From the NCBI RefSeq assembly GCF_008369115.1, contig NZ_VOAZ01000002.1, positions 372,001-436,000 of the forward strand: a stretch of DNA of 64,000 nucleotides. The letters run 5' to 3'. Numbering within the stretch: position 1 is the first letter of the stretch; each line of letters begins with the position of its first letter. Shown piece after piece: positions 52,032-61,659 of the stretch. The DNA is from Psychrobacter sp. ANT_WB68 (GTDB lineage: Bacteria; Pseudomonadota; Gammaproteobacteria; Pseudomonadales; Moraxellaceae). The notes below the pieces were generated by a model, which worked only from the letters and a program-made list of their open reading frames with translations, was not told the DNA's origin and searched no databases. A program made the translations under genes and the position numbers.

Positions 52032-54914
52032 CTAGGGATGCTCTTCTGTATTTATATCTAAGTTTGCATCTGAGTTTGTATCTAACTTATCTTTTTCTTT
52101 CTTCAATTTTTTTTGTTTGTCTTGTTTTTTTTGACGCTTGGCTTGGCGCTTTTTCTTGGCTTTCTTTTTTGACTTTTTATTATCGACTTCGTCATCAGCG
52201 CTCTGATTCTCGTCCCACAGCATCAAACGGCTTAGTACTTTGCCAAATAAGGTTTCTTTACGGTATCGACTTTTTTTATTCATGGTATCGACTGGTAGAC
52301 CTGTCATTAAGGTCAAGGCTTCACTTAGGGTATGTACGCCATAAATATGAAATTGCTCTGCTTGAACGGCGGCAATGATGTCGTCACGTAGCATTAATTG
52401 TTTGACGTTGGCCATTGGAATGACCACGCCTTGTTGTCCCGTCAGCTCTTGCTCACGGCAAGCGTCAAAGAAACCAGCAATTTTAGAATTGATACCGCCA
52501 ACCGCTTGGACCTCGCCTAACTGATTCATCGAGCCGGTAATCGCAAAAGATTGATTGATAGGGACGTTTGCTAGAGCAGATAGCAATGCACAGCCTTCAC
52601 TGACCGTCGCACTATCACCATCGATATGGGCATAACTTTGCTCAAAAGCGAGCGAGGCACTAAAATTTAGTGCATGATGCTGACTAAATAAGGCGCGTAA
52701 ATAGCTGGTCATAATCAGCATGCCTTTGGCATGTAAGCTACCGCCTAAATCCACATCGCGCTCGATATCGAGGATTTCGCCCGCGCCGATATTTGGCTGA
52801 ATGACCGCTGTCAGACGAGCGGGCATGCCAAACTCGCTATCGGCATAGCTGACGACAGTGAGCGCGTTTACTTGTCCGACAGCATCGCCTTGGGTCTGAA
52901 TGAGCTGCTGGCCATTTTTTAGCTCATCCCAATAGAGGTCGCGCAAATATCCTGAGCGCTCATCCATATCGTCAATAGCATAAGTGACGTGAATGGCGCT
53001 AACGATGTTTTGACCGCTCAAACGCGCATGGCGGTTGGATTCATGTAAGAGCTTAATCAGTAAATCACTGTGCAAGCTTAAGCGGTCTTGGTCTTCTGCT
53101 TGTAAGCTTAAATGCTCAAGTAAAGCGGCTTGGGCGCTACTATCAAAAGGATAGAGGTTGGCATAATCAATGATGTCAGCCATTTTTGCCACCAATGCCA
53201 ATTCGTGCTCAGGGCTGCGAGTCACATCATCATGAAAATCGGCGCGTACTTTAAATACGGCATCAAACTCAGGCTCAAGCTCTAGTAATTCGTAATATAA
53301 ATCTGCTTCGCCAAGTAAAATGACTTTGATATCAAGGTCAATGGGTGCGGGCGCGAGCGATAGGCTACCCGTTAAGGTGAGCATCTGCTCAAGGCTTGAT
53401 AGCTTGATTTTACGTGATTGGAGCGCGCGCTTAAGACCTTGCCATGCATAAGGGTGCTCAAGTAAGTGACTGGCTTCTAACAATAGATAGCCGCCATTGG
53501 CACGGTGCAGGGCACCTGCTCGAATCATACTGACATCGGTGGTCACCGTGCCCAATTGGGTGATTTGCTCGACATGACCCAATAGGTTTAAATGCGTCGG
53601 CAAGTCTTCAAAGATGACAGGTGCCCCACTATCTGATGCGTGACTGACAATGACGTTCACTGCATAGCGGCTCGGCGTTGTAGCGAGGACTGCCGTCACA
53701 AATTCTTCGTCATCGCCATTGACGATACGCTCGACATGCGTGACCATATCGGCAAATACGGTTTTTAGATAGTCGATAACCAATGGATGGGCAGCGAACT
53801 GCTCATAGATAGGGGCAAATAAGGGCTGTAGTGCTCGACGTGCAATATTGCGATGTAGCGCTTCAATCGCATCATTGGCTTCGTCTTCTAATTGCTCTAA
53901 CGCGATGGTTAACTGACTTAAACGCTTTTGCATATGGTTCTTTTGCGCAAAATTATTTAGCTCAGCTTCATATTCGCTCTTGTCATACTCGTTGTTATGG
54001 TTGTCATCAGACTTATCATTACTGTGTTTGAGAGTGCTGTGTTCTAGAGTGCTGTGATTGAGATGGCCTTCGAGAGATTGCTCAGTTTTTTCTGTCGCTG
54101 TTTGATTTTTTTGACTGCTAGCAGTTTGTCGATTATTAATAACGGGACTGTTTTCTTCTGCCGACAATTTACTAGGGTGTACAAATACCGCTTTATTATC
54201 AAATGAGCGAAACGTCAATGCCAAATCGTACTGTTTGCCTTCCGTATTTAGAGCATCGTAGGCTTGACTCTCTTTTTGATGAGTATCATTTTTGATGGCT
54301 TCGATTTTGCTTTGATATTGATCGCTACGAAAACGCTGGCTGAGTCGTTTTTTGGCTTGCTGCCACAACTGATTGACCTGCTGTTGTAGTATTGTCGCTT
54401 GACCGGAAGGTAGACGCAATGCCTGCGGTGTACGTGGATCAGTAAAATTGTATACATAGACCCAATCATCGGGCGTCGGCGCATCAGCGGCAATTCGTTG
54501 CAATAAACGACTGATAACGGTGCGTTTACCCAAGCCGTTTTCACCAGCGGCAAACACATGATAGCCGCTGGCATGAATATCCAGTGCCGTGTGCAATGCT
54601 TTAAGGGCACGCTGTTGCCCAAAGCCGACATCTAAATCGGGGGCAGTGCGGGTATCGGTCGGTAGCTCATTGGTATCAGTATAGCGCTTAAGCTGCTCGG
54701 CGCTGAGAAGGCAGCGCTTATTAACCTCGATGAATACGGGATGAGGCGTGGTAGGTATGTCTAACGTGCTATCTGTCGGCTTTTTGCGTGCCGGGTTCGT
54801 TTTAGGTAGCTTAGTTCCTGATAACTTTGACTCTGCTGATTTTTTGGCAGCGGTTACCATAGGATTGGTGTCTGTTGGATCTAAATTCATAGGTGTTTTT
54901 TGCAGTTCGGTCAT
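52032..54914 (-). CDS. Lon-like ATP-dependent protease (LonB/YcbZ type)
   Basis: The protein is 960 aa. Walker A (AAGENGLGKRTV, about residues 120-131) starts the AAA region. A long Asn/Ser/His-rich insertion lies around residues 255-325. The Lon proteolytic domain has the Ser-Lys dyad: Ser near 767 (IDGDSATVSEGCALLSAL) and Lys near 809 (VGGINSKIAG). The C-terminus (about the last 60 residues) is a run of Lys/Arg then Asp/Glu, unlike typical relatives. It is probably a soluble cytosolic protease; substrates unknown. Confidence 0.92.
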   Translation of the reverse strand: MTELQKTPMNLDPTDTNPMVTAAKKSAESKLSGTKLPKTNPARKKPTDSTLDIPTTPHPVFIEVNKRCLLSAEQLKRYTDTNELPTDTRTAPDLDVGFGQQRALKALHTALDIHASGYHVFAAGENGLGKRTVISRLLQRIAADAPTPDDWVYVYNFTDPRTPQALRLPSGQATILQQQVNQLWQQAKKRLSQRFRSDQYQSKIEAIKNDTHQKESQAYDALNTEGKQYDLALTFRSFDNKAVFVHPSKLSAEENSPVINNRQTASSQKNQTATEKTEQSLEGHLNHSTLEHSTLKHSNDKSDDNHNNEYDKSEYEAELNNFAQKNHMQKRLSQLTIALEQLEDEANDAIEALHRNIARRALQPLFAPIYEQFAAHPLVIDYLKTVFADMVTHVERIVNGDDEEFVTAVLATTPSRYAVNVIVSHASDSGAPVIFEDLPTHLNLLGHVEQITQLGTVTTDVSMIRAGALHRANGGYLLLEASHLLEHPYAWQGLKRALQSRKIKLSSLEQMLTLTGSLSLAPAPIDLDIKVILLGEADLYYELLELEPEFDAVFKVRADFHDDVTRSPEHELALVAKMADIIDYANLYPFDSSAQAALLEHLSLQAEDQDRLSLHSDLLIKLLHESNRHARLSGQNIVSAIHVTYAIDDMDERSGYLRDLYWDELKNGQQLIQTQGDAVGQVNALTVVSYADSEFGMPARLTAVIQPNIGAGEILDIERDVDLGGSLHAKGMLIMTSYLRALFSQHHALNFSASLAFEQSYAHIDGDSATVSEGCALLSALANVPINQSFAITGSMNQLGEVQAVGGINSKIAGFFDACREQELTGQQGVVIPMANVKQLMLRDDIIAAVQAEQFHIYGVHTLSEALTLMTGLPVDTMNKKSRYRKETLFGKVLSRLMLWDENQSADDEVDNKKSKKKAKKKRQAKRQKKQDKQKKLKKEKDKLDTNSDANLDINTEEHP

Positions 54915-55246
54915 AGTTATATCGTAAGTCGTTTTAAGAGGGAGGAATGGTTATTGAGTTTTTGATATTTAAGCGCTAAGTTTAGGGATGTATTTTTAAC
55001 AATGGATAAACACATCTTACAAGATATAGTAGCGTTTTAGACAAGTGATTAGGCGCAGTTTTGTATCATAGTGCGATAAAATTTTTTACCGATTAAGTTG
55101 AAATAATAGGCATTTTGACGCGATAGCTTGATGACTGTCTAAGAAGATAAGCCTTCAATATAGTCGTAGATAGTATAAGATGGCGTACATTGGCGCAATC
55201 TGCAACTATTCAATGAGCAGCCTGCATGATAAAATAGACGGTTAAC
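54915..55246. other. Divergent intergenic region, Lon-like gene / rsmG
   Basis: 330 bp. A TAAAAT hexamer at about 55230 is a candidate -10 for rsmG. I looked for DnaA boxes and parS because rsmG-parAB often lies near oriC and found no convincing match. Confidence 0.4.
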
Positions 55247-55987
55247 ATGTCAAAACTGGATAATCCCCGTATGTCAGATTCTACTAAAACCTCATCATCA
55301 TCTGCTAGCATGGGTAAAATTCATATTGACCCGACAGGTTTCGTAAAGCTTGGTGGGCAATTGCCAACCTTAGCAAATATCTTGGCGCAAGCAATAAATG
55401 AGCTGGGCCTTACATTAAGTGAAACGCAGCAGCGCACGTTATTATTGTATTTAGACCAGCTTTTATTATGGAATAAAGCGTATAATCTGACCGCTATTAC
55501 CGATCCGGTCGAAGCGCTCATCAAACATATCATCGATTGTTTGGCTATTATAACGCATTTACCGCCAGGGTCTCTGCTTGATATTGGCACGGGAGCGGGC
55601 TTGCCTGCGGTTATTATCGCTATCTGTCAGCCTGAGCGCCAGTGTACCGCCCTTGATAGTAATCAGAAAAAAATTCGTTTTATTAAGCAAATCAGTAGCG
55701 AGCTTGGTTTGAGTAACATGCACCCAATCGCCTCGCGTATTGAAGCGCATGAAGCCAGCTACGAGGTGGTAACATCGAGAGCCTTTGCCAGTCTGATCGA
55801 TTTTGTCGAAGTCGCTCAGCCACGCTTGTCCGATAATGGTTATTTATGCGCGATGAAAGGTAAAGCCCCAAGCGATGAAGAATTACAGGCGCTAGATGGC
55901 GATTGGCAAATTAAGACGATTCAGTTAAAAGTGCCTCGTTTACAAGATAGTCGTCATTTAATTGAATTATCCTATAAAAATGTCTAA
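55247..55987 (+). CDS. rsmG: 16S rRNA (guanine527-N7)-methyltransferase
   Basis: The protein is 246 aa; an in-frame ATG at codon 9 is an alternative start. The GidB family motifs are present: YNLTAITDPVEALIKHIIDCLA, SLLDIGTGAGLPAVIIAI (SAM-binding), FIKQISSELGLSN and VVTSRAFASL. It methylates G527 in the 530 loop; loss gives low-level streptomycin resistance. It is followed by parA-parB, the classic gidB-parAB order. Confidence 0.97.
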   Translation: MSKLDNPRMSDSTKTSSSSASMGKIHIDPTGFVKLGGQLPTLANILAQAINELGLTLSETQQRTLLLYLDQLLLWNKAYNLTAITDPVEALIKHIIDCLAIITHLPPGSLLDIGTGAGLPAVIIAICQPERQCTALDSNQKKIRFIKQISSELGLSNMHPIASRIEAHEASYEVVTSRAFASLIDFVEVAQPRLSDNGYLCAMKGKAPSDEELQALDGDWQIKTIQLKVPRLQDSRHLIELSYKNV

Positions 55988-56179
55988 GCTATGAGCACGC
56001 AACGTACTGTAAGACAACAATTGTTCTATAGTAAGAAGTGAATGACCTGCTCACTTATACGCCAGTGTTTAAATAACCATATAGGTAGGCATCAGGTGTT
56101 TGAGTAAAATGATAAGCACTGGCAGCAAACATGCTTAAGTAAAAATCAGTAATAGATCCTAATTAAATTGAGTGAGTGT

Positions 56180-56959
56180 ATGGAAATCATAGCAATTGCG
56201 AATCAAAAAGGCGGCGTGGGTAAAACCACGACGGCAGTGAATTTGACCGCCAGCTTAGCGGCCAAGCGCAAGCATGTACTGCTGATTGACTTAGACCCAC
56301 AGGGTAATGCGACCAGTGGCACTGGCGTGGATAAGAATGAGTTAGAGCTGACCATCGCTGACGTGCTGCTTGATGGTGTTACACTGTCTGAGGCGATTGT
56401 GAGTAGCCCAGCAGGGTTTGATGTCATCGGTGCCAATCGTGATTTGGCAGGTATGGACATCACTTTAATGAGTAAGACCAACAGTCATGAGCTTTTTAAA
56501 ACGGCGATGGCGGAGCTGGTTAATGATCAAGTTGCGGCCCAAAAGCCTGCTTACGATTATGTGATTATCGATTGTGCGCCAAGCTTAAACTTGCTGACGA
56601 TTAATGCTTTGGTTGCCACCGACAGCGTTATTATTCCGATGCAGTGTGAATATTATGCGTTAGAAGGTTTGGCGGACTTGTCACAGACAATTGAGCGTCT
56701 CACTGAACTTAATCCTAAGCTGTATATTCGTGGCGTGGTCAGAACCTTGTTTGATGCGCGTAATACCTTGGCGCGTGATGTGTCTGCTGAATTAGAGGCG
56801 CACTTTGGCGAGATTATGTACCAGACTCATATTCCAAGAAATATTCGTCTAGCAGAAGCGCCGGCACATGGCTTACCAGTTATCGCGTACGAGAGATGGT
56901 CAAAAGGCGCACGCGCGTATCAAAAACTGGCGGCTGAAGTGATGAAACAGAGTCATTAA
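56180..56959 (+). CDS. parA: Chromosome-partitioning ATPase ParA (Soj)
   Basis: 259 aa from the ATG at 56180; an upstream in-frame TTG is less likely. Deviant Walker A QKGGVGKTTTAVNLTASL lies at the N-terminus, with DLDPQGNATSG, VIIDCAPSLNLLTINAL and PMQCEYYALEGLADLSQTI following. It forms ATP-dependent dimers on nucleoid DNA and moves ParB-parS complexes. It precedes parB by 143 bp. No plasmid replication gene is near, so this is the chromosomal system. Confidence 0.96.
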   Translation: MEIIAIANQKGGVGKTTTAVNLTASLAAKRKHVLLIDLDPQGNATSGTGVDKNELELTIADVLLDGVTLSEAIVSSPAGFDVIGANRDLAGMDITLMSKTNSHELFKTAMAELVNDQVAAQKPAYDYVIIDCAPSLNLLTINALVATDSVIIPMQCEYYALEGLADLSQTIERLTELNPKLYIRGVVRTLFDARNTLARDVSAELEAHFGEIMYQTHIPRNIRLAEAPAHGLPVIAYERWSKGARAYQKLAAEVMKQSH

Positions 56960-57102
56960 TCAAAATCACTAATCAAAAGTCATGAATCATCAGTTTGCTG
57001 GTTTAGCTCAAACATGCATTAAAAACATCAAACTATATTTATCAGTAAGCCGGCAGTAGCAATCATTTGGCTTTTTATTTTAGCGTTAGAGGATAGGTAA
57101 TC

Positions 57103-58242
57103 ATGGCAAAGAAAAGAGGGTTGGCTGCCAATCGAGGCTTAGATGCTTTATTAGGGTCGATCAAAAAAGAAAAACAAATTGCCGCCTCTGCCTTACAAGA
57201 TGATACGGTGGTGCGTGAGGCTACTGTGCCAGCTGAAATGTTGGAAAATGAAACGTTAGTATCTGACAAACAGCATGCCAGTGCAGCAGTCAAAACTGCT
57301 CAGAAACCTTCTGCCTCGCAAGTGACGGATCAATCTACTGAAAGTAATAATCGTAAAGCGCGGACCATTAAGAAAAGTCCTGCTAATAAAACTCGTGGAA
57401 ACGTGACAGAAAATAGCGCCCCTGAAGATCAAATCAGTTTGGTGCAAATCGATGTTATGCGTCTGCAAGCAGGTAAGTATCAACCACGCCGTGATATGAG
57501 TGAAACTGCGCTGGCAGAATTGGCCTCTTCTATTGAACAACATGGGGTGATGCAGCCGATCGTCATTCGTCCATTACTGGCGAACGAAGACAAAAGCGAG
57601 GCGTTGGTTACTCACGAGATTATTGCGGGTGAGCGACGCTGGCGTGCGGCAAAAATGGCGGGTAAATCTGTTATACCAGCGATTGAGCGTGCATTGTCCG
57701 ATGAGTTGGCCATTGCATTGGCATTGATTGAAAATATCCAGCGTGAAGACTTATCAGTGATTGAGCAGGCCGCCGCCTTACAACGTTTTCATACAGAGTT
57801 TGGTATGAGTCATGCCATGATTGCCGAAGTTGTTGGTAAGGCGCGTACCACGGTATCAAATCTGCTACGTCTCAATCAGCTTCATGATACGGTCAAAGAC
57901 CATTTGGCAAACAGTGCTTTAGATATGGGGCACGCCCGTACATTGTTAGCTTTATCATCAGAACAACAGCCTATCATTGCGCAAAAAATCATTGATGGTG
58001 GTATGACGGTGCGCGAAGCTGAAAAGTTGGTAAAATCCATTCTACAACCTGCTCCTAAAGTCAATCGCACTGAGCAAGTACAGTCTCGTGATGTTGAGCG
58101 TTTGACCCAACGTTTAACCGATATGTTAGGGGCGGAAGTAAAGCTCAAACATAAAAAAGACGGGCAGGGTAGTGTTGAGATATTCTTCCATAGCCAAGAT
58201 CAGTTAGCAGCCTTGATTAAGCATATAGAAGCGCAAGCTTAA
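57103..58242 (+). CDS. parB: Chromosome-partitioning protein ParB
   Basis: The protein is 379 aa, longer than many chromosomal ParBs (about 290) because of a low-complexity linker (about residues 40-115). The N-terminal RGLAANRGLDALLGS ParA-contact motif, the CTPase segment (ASSIEQHGVMQPIVIRP, GERRWRAAKMAG, ENIQREDLSVIEQA), the HTH (HAMIAEVVGKARTTVSNLLRL) and a C-terminal dimerisation domain are all visible. It loads on parS and slides as a CTP clamp. No parS was recognised in this window. Confidence 0.96.
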   Translation: MAKKRGLAANRGLDALLGSIKKEKQIAASALQDDTVVREATVPAEMLENETLVSDKQHASAAVKTAQKPSASQVTDQSTESNNRKARTIKKSPANKTRGNVTENSAPEDQISLVQIDVMRLQAGKYQPRRDMSETALAELASSIEQHGVMQPIVIRPLLANEDKSEALVTHEIIAGERRWRAAKMAGKSVIPAIERALSDELAIALALIENIQREDLSVIEQAAALQRFHTEFGMSHAMIAEVVGKARTTVSNLLRLNQLHDTVKDHLANSALDMGHARTLLALSSEQQPIIAQKIIDGGMTVREAEKLVKSILQPAPKVNRTEQVQSRDVERLTQRLTDMLGAEVKLKHKKDGQGSVEIFFHSQDQLAALIKHIEAQA

Positions 58243-58321
58243 TATGCTTTAAAAGCTTGAACTAACTATTCAAATGTAAACCATCTTTTAATAATTTATA
58301 AAAACATAGAAGAGAGTCAGT

Positions 58322-59062
58322 ATGTGGGAGCTGGTAAAAGCAGGTGGTTGGCTGATGACACCTATCGTGGTGTGCTCAATATTGGCATTGGTAATTATTA
58401 TCGAACGTAGCCACACTTTGCAATTTAATAAGATTGTGCCCAATAGATTGCGCGAACAGCTGATAACTCGCCTACGTGAAAACGGTGATATAGGTCGTAC
58501 GCAGTTGATGAATGTGAAAGAAAAGACCCCTTTGGGCGATATTCTAGCGACCGGTCTGCTTTACCGCCAATACGGCTTAGACTCCATGACCATGCATATG
58601 CAGAACCGCGCGAGTGTGCAAGTGCATCAGTTAGAAAAAAATATCAATATGCTTGGCACCATTGGTGCGATTGCGCCATTGCTTGGTCTGTTGGGCACGG
58701 TATTAGGTATTATCTCGTCGTTTTTGGCGATTACGGATGGTGCGATGCAAGACCCAACCATGCTTGCTGCTGGCGTGTCACAGGCATTGATTACTACTGC
58801 TGCTGGCATGATTGTCGCTATCCCAGCTTTGGTTGCCTATCGTTATTTTCAGCGCCGTATCATCGATATCAATGCGCAGTTCGAGACGCAAGCCGGGCTG
58901 ATGATTCAAGAGTTATATGATTATCAGTTGTTAGATAATATCAATAGTTCTGCTGCTATTCAGCCGACTACTCATGCAGCAGTAGATAGTAAAGCGAGTC
59001 ATGTAAGTAATGAGCTTTCAATTGACACCTCAGATTTAGATAATACGGTTGCGGCCACTTAA
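58322..59062 (+). CDS. exbB: ExbB/TolQ/MotA-type proton channel protein
   Basis: The protein is 246 aa with three membrane helices: near residues 10-28 (GGWLMTPIVVCSILALVIII), about 115-140 (LGTIGAIAPLLGLLGTVLGIISSFLAI), and about 155-175 (AGVSQALITTAAGMIVAIPALVAY). The GLLGTVLG and ALITTAAGM motifs are typical. A Ser/Thr-rich tail of about 40 residues is extra. With ExbD it converts the proton gradient into work at the envelope. No TonB gene is adjacent. Confidence 0.92.
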   Translation: MWELVKAGGWLMTPIVVCSILALVIIIERSHTLQFNKIVPNRLREQLITRLRENGDIGRTQLMNVKEKTPLGDILATGLLYRQYGLDSMTMHMQNRASVQVHQLEKNINMLGTIGAIAPLLGLLGTVLGIISSFLAITDGAMQDPTMLAAGVSQALITTAAGMIVAIPALVAYRYFQRRIIDINAQFETQAGLMIQELYDYQLLDNINSSAAIQPTTHAAVDSKASHVSNELSIDTSDLDNTVAAT

Positions 59063-59178
59063 TTCTATTGCGCCTATTAAGCTAACCCTACTAATTATTG
59101 CGATAGTAGTATCAAACATTAATGATATGAATTACTGCTTATTGAACCTGTACATTTAAGCACATTAAAGAGAGTGAT

Positions 59179-59610
59179 ATGCGCTTTAGAAAACCGACCG
59201 TTGAGCCGCTTGAAATCAATCTCACACCGATGATTGATTGTTTATTATTTTTAATCGTGTTTTTACTCCTTGCTACGTCGTTCAATCATTTTAGTCGCTT
59301 AAATATCATTCTTCCTGAAGCTGAGGGTGTGGCACTGACAGAAGAAAAGAACAGTATTGAAGTAGCTGTGCAAGAAGATGGCAGTTATCTGGTCAATGGA
59401 ATTACCCTTGCCAGTAGCAACGAGGCTGAATTGACCAGCATGCTACAGCAAGAGGCAGGAAGTAATCGTGATATGCTGTTTGTCATTGCCGCCGATGCGA
59501 ATGCCACGCATCAATCTGTAGTACGCGTCATGGATATCGCTGGTAAATTGGGTTTTTTAAATCTAAATATCAGTACGGTTGTGCCACTTGGTCAACCTTT
59601 ACCGCAATAG
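59179..59610 (+). CDS. exbD: ExbD/TolR-type biopolymer transport protein
   Basis: The protein is 143 aa. RKPTVEPLEINLTPMIDCLLFLIVFLLLATSF contains the short cytoplasmic N-terminus, the conserved Asp of the membrane helix (MIDCLLF) and the proton path. A periplasmic domain follows. It pairs with exbB, 116 bp upstream. exbBD directly before msbA-lpxK-kdsB is a gene order I know from other gammaproteobacteria. Confidence 0.94.
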   Translation: MRFRKPTVEPLEINLTPMIDCLLFLIVFLLLATSFNHFSRLNIILPEAEGVALTEEKNSIEVAVQEDGSYLVNGITLASSNEAELTSMLQQEAGSNRDMLFVIAADANATHQSVVRVMDIAGKLGFLNLNISTVVPLGQPLPQ

Positions 59611-59753
59611 ATTTTATGGTGTTTGATAAAGAGGTCAAGCTTATTAAGCGCTATTATTGTTACTCTTAAGCCTTTTACTGCTCTATCTGATAACCGTTCG
59701 CTACTTTTTCATCTGTGTCATTCATTCTTTTTTATACCTAAATTGAGGCTTTT

Positions 59754-61541
59754 ATGAGCCAAGCTAATCAACCTGACTCTAAAAAAACTTCCGCTAAAAA
59801 ACTGTCAGCAGCACCGTCCAGTACGCCTAAACATAAGACCTTATTACGTCTATTAAGCTACCTTAAACCATATTGGTGGGCATTATTACTGACAGTTATC
59901 GGCTTTGCTATTAATGCGGCAACAGAGATTTGGATTGCCAAATTATTGCAATATATCACTGATGCGATTAATCAAAACGATCAAAGTAAGCAGGACTTAT
60001 TTCCATTTATTATTGTGATGTTGTTTTTCGTTCGTGGCGTGGGAAGCTTTTTGGGTAACTATTATACGGCGTTAGTCTCGCGCAATCTTGTGTACGAATT
60101 ACGTGTACAGGTATTTAATAAGCTACTGCGTTTGCCAAGCTCTTTTTATTTAGCAAATCCAGCAGGAACAATTTCATCCAAGCTTATTTTCGATGTAGAG
60201 CAGGTGACCGCAGCCAGTACCGATTCGTTGAAGACTCTGTTACGCGACGGCTTGACAGTAGTGGCTTTGATAGGGTTTTTGCTTTATACCAACTGGCGCT
60301 TGACCTTAATTTTATTCGTCGTATTACCACCGATTTTATGGCTCATACGGGTGGCTTCAAAGCGTTATTTAAAGCTTTCTAAGGGTATTCAAGAAACCAT
60401 GGGTGATGTCAGTCATATTACCAATGAAGTCATTAATGGTTATCAAGTGGTGAAAAATTACGGCGGACAAGCCTATGAATCTAAACGTTTTGATACGACG
60501 TCGAAGAAAAACCTGCGCCAAGGGATGAAGGTCGTTGTGACCAATAGCATTAATACCCCTGCCGTACAGTTATTGATGGCGATGGCCATGGCGGTGGTGG
60601 TATGGCTCGCGCTGCGCCCTGCGGTGATAGATAATATTTCAGCAGGTGAGTTTATCTCTTACATTGCTGCAGCGGGGCTATTAAGTAAGCCTGTGCGTTC
60701 ATTGACTGATGTCAATCAACAGTTGCAAAGAGGGCTCGCGGCCGGCGAATCAATATTTGCTTTATTAGATGAGCCGGAAGAAGCAGATACTGGTGTACTT
60801 AGTCCTACTTTGGCAGGTGAAATTAAACTGGATAATGTCAGTTTGGTTTATCCTGATTCAACCGTGGCGCTACGTGACTTTACTTTAGATGTGCGTGCAG
60901 GAGAAACAGTGGCATTGGTTGGGCGTAGCGGCGCTGGTAAATCATCCTTAGTCAACTTGCTTACTCGTACCTTAGACACTTCTTCAGGGCAAATTACCCT
61001 TGATGGCATGCCGATTGAAGATATTAAACTTGAGAGCTTGCGTGCCCAGATTGCCATGGTCAATCAGCAAGTGGTGCTCTTTAATACTACGGTGTTTAAT
61101 AATATTGCTTATGGCAGTTTGGCGGATAAGACCCAAGCTGAGGTTGAGCAGGCTGCAAAAGATGCTTTTGCCCATGACTTCATTATGAAAATGCCTAATG
61201 GCTATCAAAGTGAAATTGGCGCTGAAGGTTTGCAGCTGTCTGGTGGTCAACGCCAGCGTATCTCTATTGCTCGAGCCTTATTAAAAGATGCACCGATTTT
61301 GATTTTAGATGAAGCGACTAGTGCTTTAGATAATGAATCAGAATACTACATTCAGCAAGCGCTGGATAATGTCATGAAAGACCGTACCACGCTAGTGATT
61401 GCACATCGTTTAACGACGATTGAGTCAGCGGATCGTATTGCTGTGCTAGATGGCGGTCAGATTGTCGAGCTCGGTACGCATGCAGAGCTGATGCAATTAA
61501 AGGGTCATTATGCGCAAATGTATGCTCGCGATTTTGAATAA
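59754..61541 (+). CDS. msbA: Lipid A/lipid flippase MsbA (ABC transporter)
   Basis: The protein is 595 aa, a half-transporter with six N-terminal membrane helices (WALLLTVIGFAINAATEIWIA, LVYELRVQVFNKLLRLPSSFY) and a C-terminal ATPase. Walker A ALVGRSGAGKSSLVNLL lies near residue 390, the signature LQLSGGQRQRISIARALL near 494, and Walker B ILILDEATSALDNESE near 515. It is a homodimer that flips lipid A-core across the inner membrane. lpxK follows, as is common. Confidence 0.96.
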   Translation: MSQANQPDSKKTSAKKLSAAPSSTPKHKTLLRLLSYLKPYWWALLLTVIGFAINAATEIWIAKLLQYITDAINQNDQSKQDLFPFIIVMLFFVRGVGSFLGNYYTALVSRNLVYELRVQVFNKLLRLPSSFYLANPAGTISSKLIFDVEQVTAASTDSLKTLLRDGLTVVALIGFLLYTNWRLTLILFVVLPPILWLIRVASKRYLKLSKGIQETMGDVSHITNEVINGYQVVKNYGGQAYESKRFDTTSKKNLRQGMKVVVTNSINTPAVQLLMAMAMAVVVWLALRPAVIDNISAGEFISYIAAAGLLSKPVRSLTDVNQQLQRGLAAGESIFALLDEPEEADTGVLSPTLAGEIKLDNVSLVYPDSTVALRDFTLDVRAGETVALVGRSGAGKSSLVNLLTRTLDTSSGQITLDGMPIEDIKLESLRAQIAMVNQQVVLFNTTVFNNIAYGSLADKTQAEVEQAAKDAFAHDFIMKMPNGYQSEIGAEGLQLSGGQRQRISIARALLKDAPILILDEATSALDNESEYYIQQALDNVMKDRTTLVIAHRLTTIESADRIAVLDGGQIVELGTHAELMQLKGHYAQMYARDFE

Positions 61542-61659
61542 ATGGACTGCAGCCGCTTTGGTTAATACTATCTTGTAGAATGCATTGTGCTCAGTAACTA
61601 GGGCAAATAGCGAGGCTAAACAAATAGGCTAAATAACTGAGGGTGAGTAACAAATCATC

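Noticed and set aside
54915..57102. Replication origin or parS near rsmG-parAB
   Set aside because: I found only partial matches to DnaA boxes (for example TGGATAA near 55000) and none to the 16-bp parS palindrome.
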